64,000 nucleotides of DNA from Aculops lycopersici. Lineage: Eukaryota > Arthropoda > Arachnida > Trombidiformes > Eriophyidae. Location of the stretch: positions 2,010,418 through 2,074,417 of the forward strand of contig WNKI01000002.1 of NCBI GenBank assembly GCA_015350385.1, given 5' to 3'. This document shows positions 1 through 12,300 of the stretch, one piece after another. The notes beneath the pieces were generated by a model, which saw nothing but the letters and a program-made list of their open reading frames with translations, was not told the DNA's origin and made no database searches. The translations under genes and the position numbers were made by a program. Numbering within the stretch: the stretch's first letter is position 1; each line of letters opens with the position of its first letter.

Positions 1-93
1 CTAGTACTAGTACGTAGTACGTCGACGTAAGTAACTTATTTATTTACTTACTTCCGTCTACCTACTAACTACTACTATCTTCTTCTTCTTACT

Positions 94-100
<7 letters not shown>

Positions 101-144
<44 letters not shown>
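101..144. repeat. (TC)22 dinucleotide microsatellite
   Basis: This is a perfect TC run. It lies just after a low-complexity stretch of GTAC, TACT and CTT units that resembles the edges of the N gaps further along, so the window may begin next to another assembly gap. Confidence 0.95.
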
Positions 145-147
<3 letters not shown>

Positions 148-3100
148 ACTGCTACTATTGCCACTAGTTTCATCTTGGACCCACAGAAAAAGGGAAGAAA
201 AGAACGCGAATTGGATTGAGTTTTAATTTGCGCTGCTTGAAACTCTTGCAAGTCCATTGTGTTGGCTCATTGTTATCATTATTCTTGTTATTATTCCGCT
301 CATTTAGCGACAAATTTCCTCTCGGCCAATTGAGTTCACACACACAAACAGTCGCCACTTGGTTTTGGATAGTTGTAACTGCCACTGTCGCTGCCACCGC
401 CGCTGCAACTCGACGGAAAGCGTCAAGTTTCCATATTCCATTTCTCTCCAAAACCCAAAACCCAAAACCCAAAATCCACATTCGACAATCTAATGCCAAC
501 TCTAAACTCACAACTCACTCTGCAGTCGAGTGTTGGTTTCGCGGATTCCAACTGCAGAGAGAAGTGGAGTGCAACTGGACAAGAGAAAAGAGTGAGCCAA
601 TTGAGTGGCCACTCGAGGGGCCAACTCAATTGTCGCGTACTCATCTTTCTCTGCTCGCGCCACACAAACTCGAGTGACTCACTCAAACTTTGGAGTTCAT
701 CTCACTCGATTGGCCAGCGACTGGAAGTGCGATAATCGTTGTCACTTCACTTTTGCTTCCTCTGTCTCTATTTCTATTTCTACTTCCATTTCTATTTCTG
801 CTCTTGATTTGGCTCCTGCGGCTCGTTTCTGGTCGGCCGGCGCTCATGTGCGAGGCATCTGGTTGGGCCCGGAGGAGAGGGAAGTGGCGGCGGCGCATGA
901 TTAATGGCTAATCACGTGCTAATCGCGCCGCTCGTCTTTCTCCTGGTCGGTCCAGTTACTAGTGGGTGCTGTTTGTTTCTCCGTTGGGCGTCACACACGC
1001 AAACAAACCAACAAGTGGAGGCTCGTCGTGGCCGCCAGTCGGACTTGAGGCGACTATAAACTGGGGCGAAACTTGTTGCCGCGTGTGTGGCTGTCGCATC
1101 ATTAGGCTCCGCTTGGAATAGACCAACCGAGGCTCAGTTGGCGCAATTAAAAATTACTCGCCACCAGCCAGTCAACCTTCAACCACATGGAACTCGGCGA
1201 ACCGAAAGCGAAGGCGGCGCAATTCCGCCTGCTGGAGCGTGAATCCTGCCGGCAACACTGCAGTTTTGGTGCGTGTGGCCCGAGAGTCGAGGCTAATCCG
1301 CGATGTTGGTGGCTCGCCGAGTTGTCGCCGCAACGTTTGTTAGCGAGCGTTTCAGCTTTTCCACAAGCAACTTCCTCGTTCCATTTGCAGCGGGGCAAAA
1401 TGTAAAGCAAAATGGAGACCAGAGGGAAAGAGACAGGGGAGCTCAAGTTTGGGAGTGAAAAGTCAGGTGAGTTGCAAGTTTAAAGGGAAGACGATGATTC
1501 CACTTGATTGACACAATCGCCAGTCAGTCGCGAGTCTCCAGTTTTCAGGTTGCGCGCAGCGAGCGGCCGACTCGAGGCTTCGAGTTGCGTCGTCAGCGCA
1601 TTGTGTTCGCTTCAGGTGAATCGGGCGGCTCACTTGGCGTTGCTGTTGTTGTTGTTGTTGCTGTTGCTGTTGCTGTTGCATTGGCGCACAGCGTGAGTTA
1701 GCCGCCAGTCAGTCAGTCAGTCGGTCGCTTGGTGAGTCGACCGACGGAGCGCCAGACTGACAGGCAACTCAAGCTGGTCGTTGTCTCTGTCGTTGCGAGC
1801 AAACCGCAACCGATAGGACAACAACTGATTGCGAGACTTGCGTTGCTGTCTTGAGCTGGAACTAAATGTTGCCAACTAGTGAGCACAACGAGAACAACAG
1901 CAACGACAACAGGTTGCTCCTGCCTCCAGCCGGTAAATCACAGTCGAACGCACGACTCCAGTTTCTCTTTTCCTCCGTCCCTTTGTCTCCGGCTCGTGAA
2001 TTTTCCCGACGCCGAAACTATAAGTCGATTGTCTTTTTTCGTCGCGGCAGCCAAACAGTCTCCTCTCTCTCTCTCTCTAGCTCGCTCGCTGCCAGCGTAT
2101 TAGGTAACCATAACAGCGAGACCAGCGAGCCGAGTGCGCGTGTCGCTCGCAACGGAGTGATAAATGGACAATTAGCGGCGCGCTCATCGATCGGCGCGCG
2201 CTGGCCACTTGGCACGAGCCGAGCGGCAATCCGAGACGCTAAATGTGGGCGCACTCAAATGCTGTGTGGCTTTGAGCGCGTGAATTAGGCGACCGTTTAA
2301 TTTGGACAGTTTCGGTTGGCCACTTGGGCGGCCACTCAGCGACAAAAACAAAGCCACTGGATTCAGTCTCGAGTTTTGTTCTGCCTCCACTCGCTTTAGT
2401 CTCCATGGAAACTGAGTCGCTGGAACTTGAGGGAAGGGAAAATGTTTTGTTGCAAATGGACACAAAAACAAAACTTTTGTCAACACGCACACACTAGCCA
2501 CTGAGATTCCACCTGTTTGTTCAGTGCTCTCCGCTTACTTTTGCGCCCAAACTCCACGTCAAGTTTGTTGCTCACGACGACCACGACAACAGAAACAGAA
2601 ACGGAACAGAGACCGAAACTTGCAAGTTGCAACTAAACTCAACTGGCAAAACTCAATTAGCGTTCGTTTACCTGCTCGCCGCAATTGGAAAGAGACAAAA
2701 GGCCGAGTCACGCGAACAAAATTCACGCCCAAACGACAGCGACGACGACGACGACGACGACGACGACAACAGAGACAGCGACAAACTCATACACAAGACG
2801 AAGCGCAAAAAACTCAGACGCCCAGAATTCCGCTTCCGGTTTGTCTCTCTTGCTCATCAACAATCTCGTTGCTCACTTGCGAGGGGAAGCCAAAACTTGG
2901 TTTGTGGGCGAGGATAGCAGCGGAGAATCCTGCGTAAGTCGACGTCATGTTAGTCTCTCTCTCTCTCTCTCTCTCCCTCTTCTTCCATCGCAACTTGTGG
3001 CCCCGAGCGAGATGATCGTAAATTAACACCAACCACAAGACAAGACAAATCCGATTAGTCAAACTGATTTGGCGCCTCGATTTCAACTGTCGCGTGAACT

Positions 3101-5349
3101 TTAGGTATTTGAGTTTGGTAATTTTCTTTGACTCTACTATTTGGCTACACAAAAATAAACTGACCAAAATGGAATTGGATTAACTCTGACTTGTAGTTGC
3201 TGTTGTACGTTTATTGCCCTAAACACTCACACACTTTTGCTGCTGCTGCTGCTGATACTACGACTGCTGCTTCTGTTGTCGTTATTTGGTGGCATTATGA
3301 TCCTGCTGCCAACAAACTCGTTGAATAACGCGACCACCGAACCAAATAAGATGGCCGAAAACTTGGGGACAGAATGGGAATACGAATGAGAATGAGAATG
3401 AGAATCAGAAAAAGACTGAGGATGAGAATGAGGAGGAAACAATAAGAAATTCAATGGCTCGCTCGTTAGCTAGATTCCTTCGTTTGTTTGGTTCATTCGT
3501 GAGACTTGAAGAGCCAGACTTGACTTGCTGCTCCTTTGGCTGCTCTTTTGCCGGCGCGAAGATGACGCAATCACCTCGCCAGTCGCTCTATCTTCCGGCT
3601 GCTCGTGCCTCTGTTTGATTGTGTTTCTGTTATTAGCGGGAATAAATGCAATGAGTTTGGTTAGTTATTTTGCAGTTAGGAGGAGAAAACTCGACGACAG
3701 TTGAGATCTACGGCTGCGACTCGCTCGTGCCGATAGGACATTCAGCCTTCCATTTGCTTCTTCGATTGCTCGACTGCTCACTTGAGGCGAGTGGGCGGCA
3801 ATTGAGCTGGGCAGTCGACGAGCAGAGACTTGGACTGATGCTAATGCAAACAAACAAACGAACAACTGGATCGCAAGTTTTCATTCAGGAAAAAAGAGGA
3901 GAAATTTTAGTTGGGAATATGAAATGAGCAGCGATTATGAGATGAGCGTGAGCTTCGGCCAAATCCGATGGCAAACTCCGATGCAAAGCGTAATTTCACC
4001 TGGACACGCGAAAACTCAAAACCCAATTTGTCGTCGCTCGTCTGCGATTCTCACTTAAAAAAATCTCGAGTTTTTTCTCAAGTTTCAACTTGCAAATAGC
4101 AAATTGCAAATTGCAACGCTAATCCAGAGGAGAGAAAGCAGTAGAAATCAACGGATCTCCTCGTTGGTGTGAATGGCGACGTGTGTGTCCTACGCGCTGA
4201 AAGGTCGCGTCTACGTAGATTTTGTTGTTGTTGTTGTTGTTATTTGTAGCAGTGGAGGTGGCATTTGCGGAAAACTCGGCCAGGAATTCCATTCACTTCT
4301 CTTATCTGAAGCAACTAAACTGATGGCTCACTTGAACGAATCGGCCACCCAAAGCGCCATTCCGGCACTCGAGCTGAATGGCAACGAGCGACTGGAGAAA
4401 CGCGATGACAAATTCCGTTTCTATCAGCGAGAAAAGAGGGAAATTCCACTCGAAGTTGCGAAGACGCAAATTCAATTGACGCGCCTCCAGAACAAAGTGA
4501 CACTCGAGTGGCACGACAATTCAATTAACTCGCTTCGCCGGAATCTTGTCGACCGACCGACCGACCGACTGACCGGAAGTCTCGCGCCGAGAGTTTAGTT
4601 TGGTTGAGCTAAACTCGCGATCGCAACTCCAGCTTATAGGCAGTCGAATTCGACTTCCTGTCTCTCGCTTCGAGTTTAGTTCAGTTGAGTTTAGTTTAGT
4701 GATTTTAGTTTTGGGTCTGGCGCGTCTATAGGCTGCATTGTGTCTGATGCTGTTGTTGTCTGTTCGACTTTGCGCTTCCAAAGACTGCAAGCCTTTGGGA
4801 CTCGAGCGAGCGTTTGGCTGGCGTTGCGAGGGGGAAGCGGAGGGGTGGCGCTCGAAGAGAAGAACGCATTGTATTTGGCAAGCTAACCCAGTCGAGTCGA
4901 TTCGAGCCGAGTCGACTGAACTCAGCTCGAACGGAGCGGGAGAGTTGAGCGGCGAGCGAGTCGAAGGCAGAGAGAGAGAAACGGGGAATTGAGGACGACT
5001 AGAGCTGGCGAGTTAGCCGATTGGAGCGGCCAGGTGAGCTGTTGTTGCGGCCAGGACGCTTATAGAGGCAGCAGCGCCAATTACGCGGCTCCATTAACAC
5101 GACGCCAGCTGAGCAAAACTCTCGTGAGCTCACAATGGTTCGTTTCTCTGTTGCCAGTCGCCAGTCAAAATGGAGGCAACGAGAAACTCAACCCGCTGAT
5201 TGTACTTGGCGCGGTGGAAATGGCAAACTTGCCCGCTTGCCTCTTCGCAAACTGCCAGTTGCGTTGCCGCTGTGCAGTTCCAGAAGCAGGCGCCACAACA
5301 AGAGTAACAGTAACAACAACACCAACTGAACAATACAACTACATGCAGA

Positions 5350-5371
5350 AACACACACACACACACACACA
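5350..5371. repeat. (CA)n microsatellite
   Basis: This is a perfect AC run of about 11 units in non-coding DNA. Confidence 0.9.
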
Positions 5372-5799
5372 ACTACACCATCAACGACCACCACCACCAC
5401 GATGGTGTAGCTAGCGAACGATTGCGCTCCACTTTATCCCGCAGCCGGAAGCTGGAAGCTGGAAGCGCAACCACCGAGAGGATGGATCAAAACTAAACAG
5501 AATCGCTGACTCACTGCGCAACCCTCAACTTTTGTCAACGATTTGGCCGCCAAAATCATTGCCACTCTTTCGCTTGCTTCACTCGTCAGTCGAAACCCAA
5601 GCGAACCCCCCAGAGTTATAGGCGCGCGTCAAGCTAAATGGCGGCCGGAAATCGGCGCTCAACTTTATTATAGACACTCGCTCTCCTTTTCCCTTTCCCT
5701 TTCCCTCTGCTTCTGCTGTTGCGTTCCGATTCTCGCCCTGCGCCTCTCGCACTCTGCCGACAAATCGCGTGGAAAACTCACCTTGAACGAAATCCAAAC

Positions 5800-6559
5800 T
5801 CAGTGCGCAATGAGACTTTGCTTCTGATTTTGTTGCTGCGGCTCCGACTTTACTTGCTGGTTCGTTTGTCCTGCAGGAAGTTGGCTCGGCGAACTCTTCT
5901 CCTTCTGCTGATCCAAACCTGAACTCTCGCTCGCCAGCCAAGAACTTGACGCGGATTCCAACTTCACCGGACCACTAGTCGGCGTTCGGTTTTCATTGTC
6001 ATTGTTGTTGGTGGTGGTGGTGGTAGTGGTGGTTGTAGTTGTAGTTGTGTTGGTTCCGTTAGTTAGTTTTCCGTCGAGTGGTTCAAATGTTTGCTGCTCG
6101 TCGCGGTCGCCGTTCTCGTCTCCATTGCGCCGATTAGCGCCCGTCGAGTCTCTCACTTCCGGCGGACCATCGAAAGTCACTGCGGATGTCTTGCTATTGC
6201 GTCGTCCTCTTCCTTTTTGCTGTCTTGAGGTTCCATTTTGCTGCTTGCCGTTTCGCTGCTGCTGCCTCTGGCTTTGACTCGACGGCGAGCCAAAGACACC
6301 GGGCGGCTCGGATTGTTGATCATTTGAGGCGCTGGTGGCGGTCTGGCCAGCGTACATTGCTGCGGCCACCTGTTCGCTGGGGTACTGGTGCTGGTGTTGG
6401 GAGTAGTAGCTGAACTGATCGGCTGTCGGAGCGCCACTTGTTTGCTGATTGAAGTAGCCTTCGTATTGGTGGTTTGGATGCTGGTGGTGGAGGTGTGGTT
6501 GTTGTGGATGCTGCTGCTGCGACTGGTGCGATTGTTGGTGCTGGTGAGCTTGGTGCTGG

Positions 6560-6590
<31 letters not shown>

Positions 6591-9379
6591 GCTGCTGCTG
6601 CTGCTGGTAAATGGCACTTGGGTCGTGGTGCTGACTTGCAGCCGCCGCCACTGCCGCCGACTGCTGACTCTGGGCAACGGCCGCGTAGGCGCCCATTTGG
6701 TGGTGGCTCGGGTGCGATGGGTGATGATGATGCAACGAGTGCTGGTGGTGCAACGAGGCGTACGGGTGGTGGGCGTGGTGATAAGCGGCGGCCATCGAGG
6801 CTGCGGTGGCCGCCGGATGGTGGATCAGGTGTGCGGGCGACTGGTGGCTCGGCGGCGAGGTTAGCTGCGAGACCGAGTGCTCGCCAACCTCAGACGACTG
6901 TTGCTGCTGATGACTGCTTCCGGCTGAGCTGCCGTTTAGTTGGTGGTGCATTTCGTGGGCAGCGTAGTGGGAATCCGAACCGGAAGCTGGCTGGTATCGC
7001 GACTCATCGCTGGCACTCTGCCCCTCGATGGCCTGCGACGAAAGGTTGCGTCCTCCTCGACCTCGACTTTGGCCCTCCGACTCCTCGTCATCCGGCGCCA
7101 CCTCGAGCTGATCCTCATCCTGGTCTATTATATCACAGTTATTCGGGTCTCTCTGTTGCTGTCGCTGTCTGTGTCTTTGTTGCAAGCTCGCCGAGCTAAG
7201 CATGTCTAGCTCGTCGTCGGAAATGTCAGACGAAGACATGACGCCCGACATGCGGTCGCCCATCATTCCAGTGGGTGGCGTCATTCTCTTCTCTTTCTGG
7301 CGCCGATTGCAAAACCAAACTCTAACTACCTCCTTCTCTAACTGCAACTGCTCGGCTAGCCCGCCAATCTCTTGCGCCGACGGCTTCGGTTGCTTCAGGA
7401 AATGCGACTCGAGAGAACTCTTGACACTGACCTCAATACTTGTGCGCTTCTTGCGCTTCCTCCCCTGAGCCTGGATTTTGTCGTACGAGGTGGGACTTCC
7501 GGTGGATGAATCGGCCTCCTCGAGCCACTTGGCCAGCAGAGGCTTCAATTTGCACATGTTTTTGAAGGACAGTTGCAGAGCTTCGAAGCGACAGATTGTA
7601 GTTTGACTGAAGACGTTTCCGTAGAGAGTTCCGAGCGCGAGACCAACGTCGGCTTGCGTGAAGCCAAGCTTGATTCTTCGTTGCTTGAACTGCTTGGCAA
7701 ACTGCTCGAGGTCATCGGGATTCTCGGTAGCCGTCTCCTCTCCGGATTCTATATTGTGCATTCGGGGGTGTTGGGGGCGAAGAACAAAAGTAGGGAGTTA
7801 GCCGAGCCGAGTCGAGCTTGTAAAAATATATTGTATTGTATATTGTGATGGGGACGAGACACTTACCTGAACCCGGTCCACTTCCGCTGAGACCCAAATG
7901 AGAGTTTAGTGTTAGAATGATGGAGTTTCCCTGGTGTGTTTGTCCGTTTGCCGGTCCGCTGGCCAAGCTGCTGGTACTTGGCGGCCGGTGGCCAGCAAGC
8001 GGCACGAGTTGGCCCGCCGCCGAGGATGAGCTCGAGGAGGCCGAGGCTGGCGCCACTCCAAGGCCATTCATCGTCTGCTGCTTGGGAGTTAGCAGTGAGC
8101 CGCCCTGAAGCGAGTGGTAGGGCGACGACACTTGACTTAGATCTAGCTGCTGCGACGAGGCCGCCGATTGCGCCTGGCGCCCGGCCGAGGAGTTCAGTGG
8201 CTCGAAGAAATTGCTAGCTTGAGGAACTTGAGGGGATGAGTTTGATTGTTGCTGCTGCTGCTGCTGCTGAGTTTGCGCGTGGAGCGAGTGGACGCCCATC
8301 GCGGGTATTGCACTTGGATGCTGTTGCTCCACCGGCGAGCTCATCTCGTTTCCGGTTGCCGAGTTTGCTTGCGAGCTTGCGATAGCGGAGCCACTGGAGG
8401 AGTTGCTCGAGGCTGGCGGCGTCGGCAGGTGGGCGGCCGCGTGAGGCTGGTAGAGAGGCGCGTAGCCGGTTCGTGTCTGATGGTGCTGAGCTTGCTGTTG
8501 TTGTTGTTGCTGCTGGTGAGTTTGGTGGTGGCTCGGTGGTTGTTGCAACATTTGGTGTTGGTGGGTCGGCTGTGATTGCTGCTGCTGCTGCTGGCGAGCC
8601 ACTTGTTGTTGTTGTTGGTGTTGCTGACTGTAGGGCGCCGTGGGAGCCGCCGAGGCGGCCAGCTGTCCGTAGACCGAGGCCGCGTGGTGGGCCTGTAGGT
8701 GCTGCTGGGCATGGTGCTGGTGAGCGGCGGCAAAGGGGTGTGCCGCGGAGGCCGCCACAGCTGCAGCCTGGTGCACGTGGTGCGGGTGCAGGGCCGGGTG
8801 GTGGTGCGCGTGGGCATGGTGGTGGCCAGCAGCCACGACGGACTGGAGCGAGTGGAGGGCGCTGGCGTGGTCCGTTAGCGAGGCGGCCGCGTGGAAGGCC
8901 ACCGCTTGGCGAGCCTGCGAGAATTGGGCAAAGGCCGTCGGGTTCAGGTGGTCGGCGGCAGCGGCGGCCGCCGCGGCACTCTGCGGACTCGTGGTCCCGA
9001 GGCTCGAGCTTGCCAATTGTCGGTGGACGCTTGCCGGATTGTGGTGGTGGTGGTGGTGGTAGTGGTGTTGCTGGTGCTGGTTTGGTTGGTGTTGTTGGTG
9101 TTGTTGGTGCTGTTGGTGCTGTTGAGTTGGTTGCTGTTGCGTCTGATGCTGCTGCTGCTGCTGTTGCTGCTGCTGTTGCGTTTGAGGTGTTTGCTGTTGG
9201 TTGTGCTGCTGCTGTGATTGTTGTTGCGGGTGGTGGTGCCCGATGGCCACTTGCGGGTGCTGGTGGTGGGCGACGGCAACGTGGGCGTGGTGCCAGGGGA
9301 ACTGGGCCGCCTGTTGTGCGCTGGCCGCCGCGGCTGCCGAGTCGAAGGAGTGGTACTGAGCCGCGTTATTGGCGGTCAT
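5800..9379 (-). CDS. vvl: POU class III homeobox transcription factor (vvl/drifter, Brn-type)
   Basis: The gene has two exons: 9379-7867 (504 codons plus one base) and 7748-5800, joined over a 118-nt GT-AG intron to give 1153 residues. The donor reads TCAG|GTAAGT and the acceptor AATATAG|AATCC; joining restores a GAA codon just before the POU domain. The POU-specific domain covers about residues 516-592 (starts DDLEQFAKQFKQ), the linker is short, and the homeodomain covers about 601-660 with the invariant helix-3 core VWFCNRRQKEKR. The sequence matches class III (POU3F, Drosophila ventral veins lacking), which controls tracheal, neural and glial development as a nuclear octamer-binding factor. 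The N-terminus is extremely rich in His, Gln and Ala. The 493-residue tail after the homeodomain carries a Q15 run and poly-Thr, far longer than usual for the class. The ATG at 9379 is the first in the frame. An AAG|GTGAGT donor lies just 3' of the stop (about 5769-5777), so a 3'UTR intron or alternative end is possible. Confidence 0.95.
7749..7866 (-). other. Intron of the POU3 gene
   Basis: This 118-nt GT-AG intron has a strong GTAAGT donor (complement of 7861-7866), an AT-richer middle and an acceptor ending ATATAG (AG is the complement of 7749-7750). It separates the variable N-terminal half from the POU domain. The frame also stays open for 13 codons upstream of the acceptor, but that reading lacks the natural junction. 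Confidence 0.88.
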
Positions 9380-12300
9380 CTTGGAGGCTAACTAATCGAC
9401 CAGACCACCTGCTACTCTAATCCAAATATTAATTCTCCTATTTGCAAGCTCAACTCAATCACTCGGTCAACTCAATCAACTCGCAACACAAGCTCTCACT
9501 CTTCTGCTCGTCTCCAGGTGAGTTGCTCTCTTTGTCTCGTTGTCGCGCTTATTGGTGATATTAATGTTGACGTTTGAAGGACGATGACGAAATTGACTCA
9601 TGCTTGTGCCGCACGCTTGTCTCTGCGGCAAGTCGACGAGTTTTTACTGCTACTGTTACTAGGCTAGTCAATCAAGTTGCCGCTTCGATTTGCCCAACTT
9701 CGAATTAGTCGCGTCTCTCGTTTCGCTCTCGTTTTGTGAGTCTCTCTCTCTCCCTCTCGTTCGCTCTCTGTGTTTCTCCTTCTGTTTCTGTTTCTGTTTC
9801 TTTGGATTTGCTCGCTTTCTGCAAACGCGATCACCATTCGATCCCATTTGTCGTGCGCAATACCGACGCAGAGCAAACTCAAAAGGCACTCTACGACGAC
9901 GACGACGACGACGACGAAGACAGGAGACACCACAAGCAAAGACTAAAGCTTAGTTCTCGTTTGGAAACAGCCAGCCATTTGCTTGGCTTCCACGGAGCGA
10001 AGATTCACTTTTGTGCGCAAGCTGCGCAGTTCAAATGCTCAATGCACCGCCAATTGACTCCCACTGCTGCAGGCTCAGCTGGCGCCATCTGGTTGCTGCT
10101 CCTTCGTGCGCTTTGAATTTTGCCATCGCTTCCACAACAATTTCCAGCTGAACTGATTTTTGGCCCTAACATTTCGTGTGTAGAACCAAGAACCAAGAAT
10201 CAAGTGAAACGTCTCACCTTGAAGCTGGGAAGTGGAAGTTGGTGACGCAATGAGAGCGAGACATGGAAATCGGGAGCAAAGGCTCAAAAATACAAGATTT
10301 AGAGAGAGGGGCGGCCTGTTGCTCACTCAAGTCCCGCTGGCTCCTTGTGGTCGGGTCTAGGCAACACATTGTCGCCGACACTAATCCTGACAGAAATCTA
10401 AACTTGCGGCCCGCTTCCAGGCGAACGGAGGTGTCAAAATAAACTCAAAACTCGAGCATTGAGCGAGCGAAACACACACAGAAACTTTGCGGCCGCGCCA
10501 CAATTTCGCAGCACTAATCCCAGAGATTGAGAGACCAGAAATCCAAGTGACAGTCGGCGGCTAATCAAAACACAAAGTGGAATTTGTCGCCCTGCAGCCG
10601 CCAAGCGCAACGATAACAACGAAAGCCAACACCACCAACAACAACAACAACAATAATACGTCACATAATTCAACTGATTGCTCACATAAGCGTCGCGCCA
10701 AATGAGCAACCATCGCGGGCAACTTTGTTGTTGGTGCTGATGTCGTTGGCAAACTTGGCGACAACAACAATTCATTGTGAGCAACTGGAAAGCAGGAGTC
10801 TCGACGTCGGAGCGAAACGAAGCGGCAAAAGTTGATGCTCGACAATCGACGAGAGGCGCCAATTGATTTGCATATTTGCGCTCGCGTCTTTATGGGCGGA
10901 GGCAGGAGTTTGGGGGCAAAGATGGTCGAGTTTCTGTGGTTTGGGGGGATCAAGTCGATGTCGCGGTCGTGTCAAATGTCGTCGTCGGCTTTGGGGTTTT
11001 AATTTAAAGCTTGGATCGCGTTGGTTTGTGCGCCTGAGAGCAGAAAAGGATCCAAGTGGTCGACATCGAAGGAGCGACGCAAACAACAGCAACAAAAGCT
11101 GGTATATAGAGCGGTCGTTTTGCCGCTCCATCGAGCACACGACTCTCGATTGGCCAAACTCGGCGCGCGTCTCTATAGTGGCGCTCTCGGTTTGTGGTTA
11201 GCTGGCGCCGTCGAGCTTGTAATTGAAACGGAAATGGGAATCGAAATCGAAATCGGAGTTTGAGTTTGAGTTTGAGTCGCGATTGGAGGAGTGTGAATTG
11301 GATGATGAATGAGCGAGCAATCGAAAGAGAAACTCAATTGATTGCCAAGTCGTTCTCTGGACGGTTTCGTAGTCTCTGGACGACGTCGTCGTCACATTGG
11401 CGGCCACGAAACGCAGGTGCGCGAGTCTCCTGCTCACTTGCCATGTTTAACTGGATTGAGAGAAGACTAATCATTTTGCTCCAAGCTACGAGGCCACTAC
11501 AATGAGAGCATTCAAGTAAAACCACAAGTAGGATTAGCAAGCCCAACGGCAGCGTCGCAGTCACGACTTGGTCTTTTCCGTTCAATTCGGAGTCCAGCGA
11601 CGCCGGCGGCCAGCAAGTGGGTTCGGGCAACAAGTGGCTCGTTGTTTCTGTGCTCTACGCTTTACACTCGCTGACGATAAAACTCGTAACTTAGTTGCTC
11701 GCCGATTGCCCATAACTGCGGCCACTAATGATCGTCTTTTGCGCAACAGTTTAAAGGAAACTCTCGTTACTGTTGTTGTTGTTGTTGTTGTTTCTCAGTT
11801 GCTCCCTGGATTCTCCCAGTCAGAAACTAGGAGTTGAGCTGCGCTGGCTAATTTGGCGGTCGTCTTTCTTGTTTGTTTACGACGACTTCTAATGGCCGCC
11901 GCTTACAATTTTGTTTCTCCATTGCGACTCATTCATTCTTTGCGCCTCGATTGCATGCCGACAAGCTGGCGGTAGAAATCTAGCCAGCCGATTTGGAGGG
12001 CCGATTCGCCGGAAGCGACCGGTGGTCAGCAAGTGGTGGGCGCGCCCACCAAGCGAGCTCTTGAATTCGGTGCGCCAACCGAAGCGTAGCGAACGAGATT
12101 TGTTTGTATCGTCGGCCAGGTGATCTTATTGAGTCTTGGTTTAGTTTGTGATCACCCACAAACCAAAAGATCGAGTCCATCTCTTTTGGTGAACTTGGAA
12201 TTCCTTTGAATTCAACTGAACGCACGAGTCGGAAATCGAGAGCCTAACTCACTTTCGATCAGGCCATAGAGCCAGCTACACTTTGGTCAAGTGGCCGCTT

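Larger units (their letters stand above)
1..5799. other. Non-coding, repeat-rich region downstream of the POU3 gene
   Basis: No open reading frame here resembles a known protein. The stretch is GC-moderate and full of short tandem runs: (TC)n at 101-144, CAGT units near 1706-1721, (GAC)n near 2740-2767, (TC)n at 2953-2976, GAGAAT-like units near 3371-3430, CGAC units near 4549-4570 and (CA)n at 5350-5371. Good plus-strand splice-donor sequences (CAG|GTGAGT at 1464-1472, CAG|GTGAGC at 5031-5039) and a TATAAA-containing site near 1054-1060 suggest that untranslated exons or non-coding transcripts may start here. A 141-codon ATG ORF at 4173-4598 has no recognisable relative. Confidence 0.6.

Noticed and set aside
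6388..7199. Plus-strand frames of 158 and 241 codons across the second POU3 exon
   Set aside because: They are antisense shadows of poly-Gln, poly-His and poly-Thr codons.
8473..9420. A 315-codon plus-strand frame overlapping the first POU3 exon
   Set aside because: It is the antisense of His/Gln/Ala repeat codons, Gly/Ala/Val-rich, with no domain.
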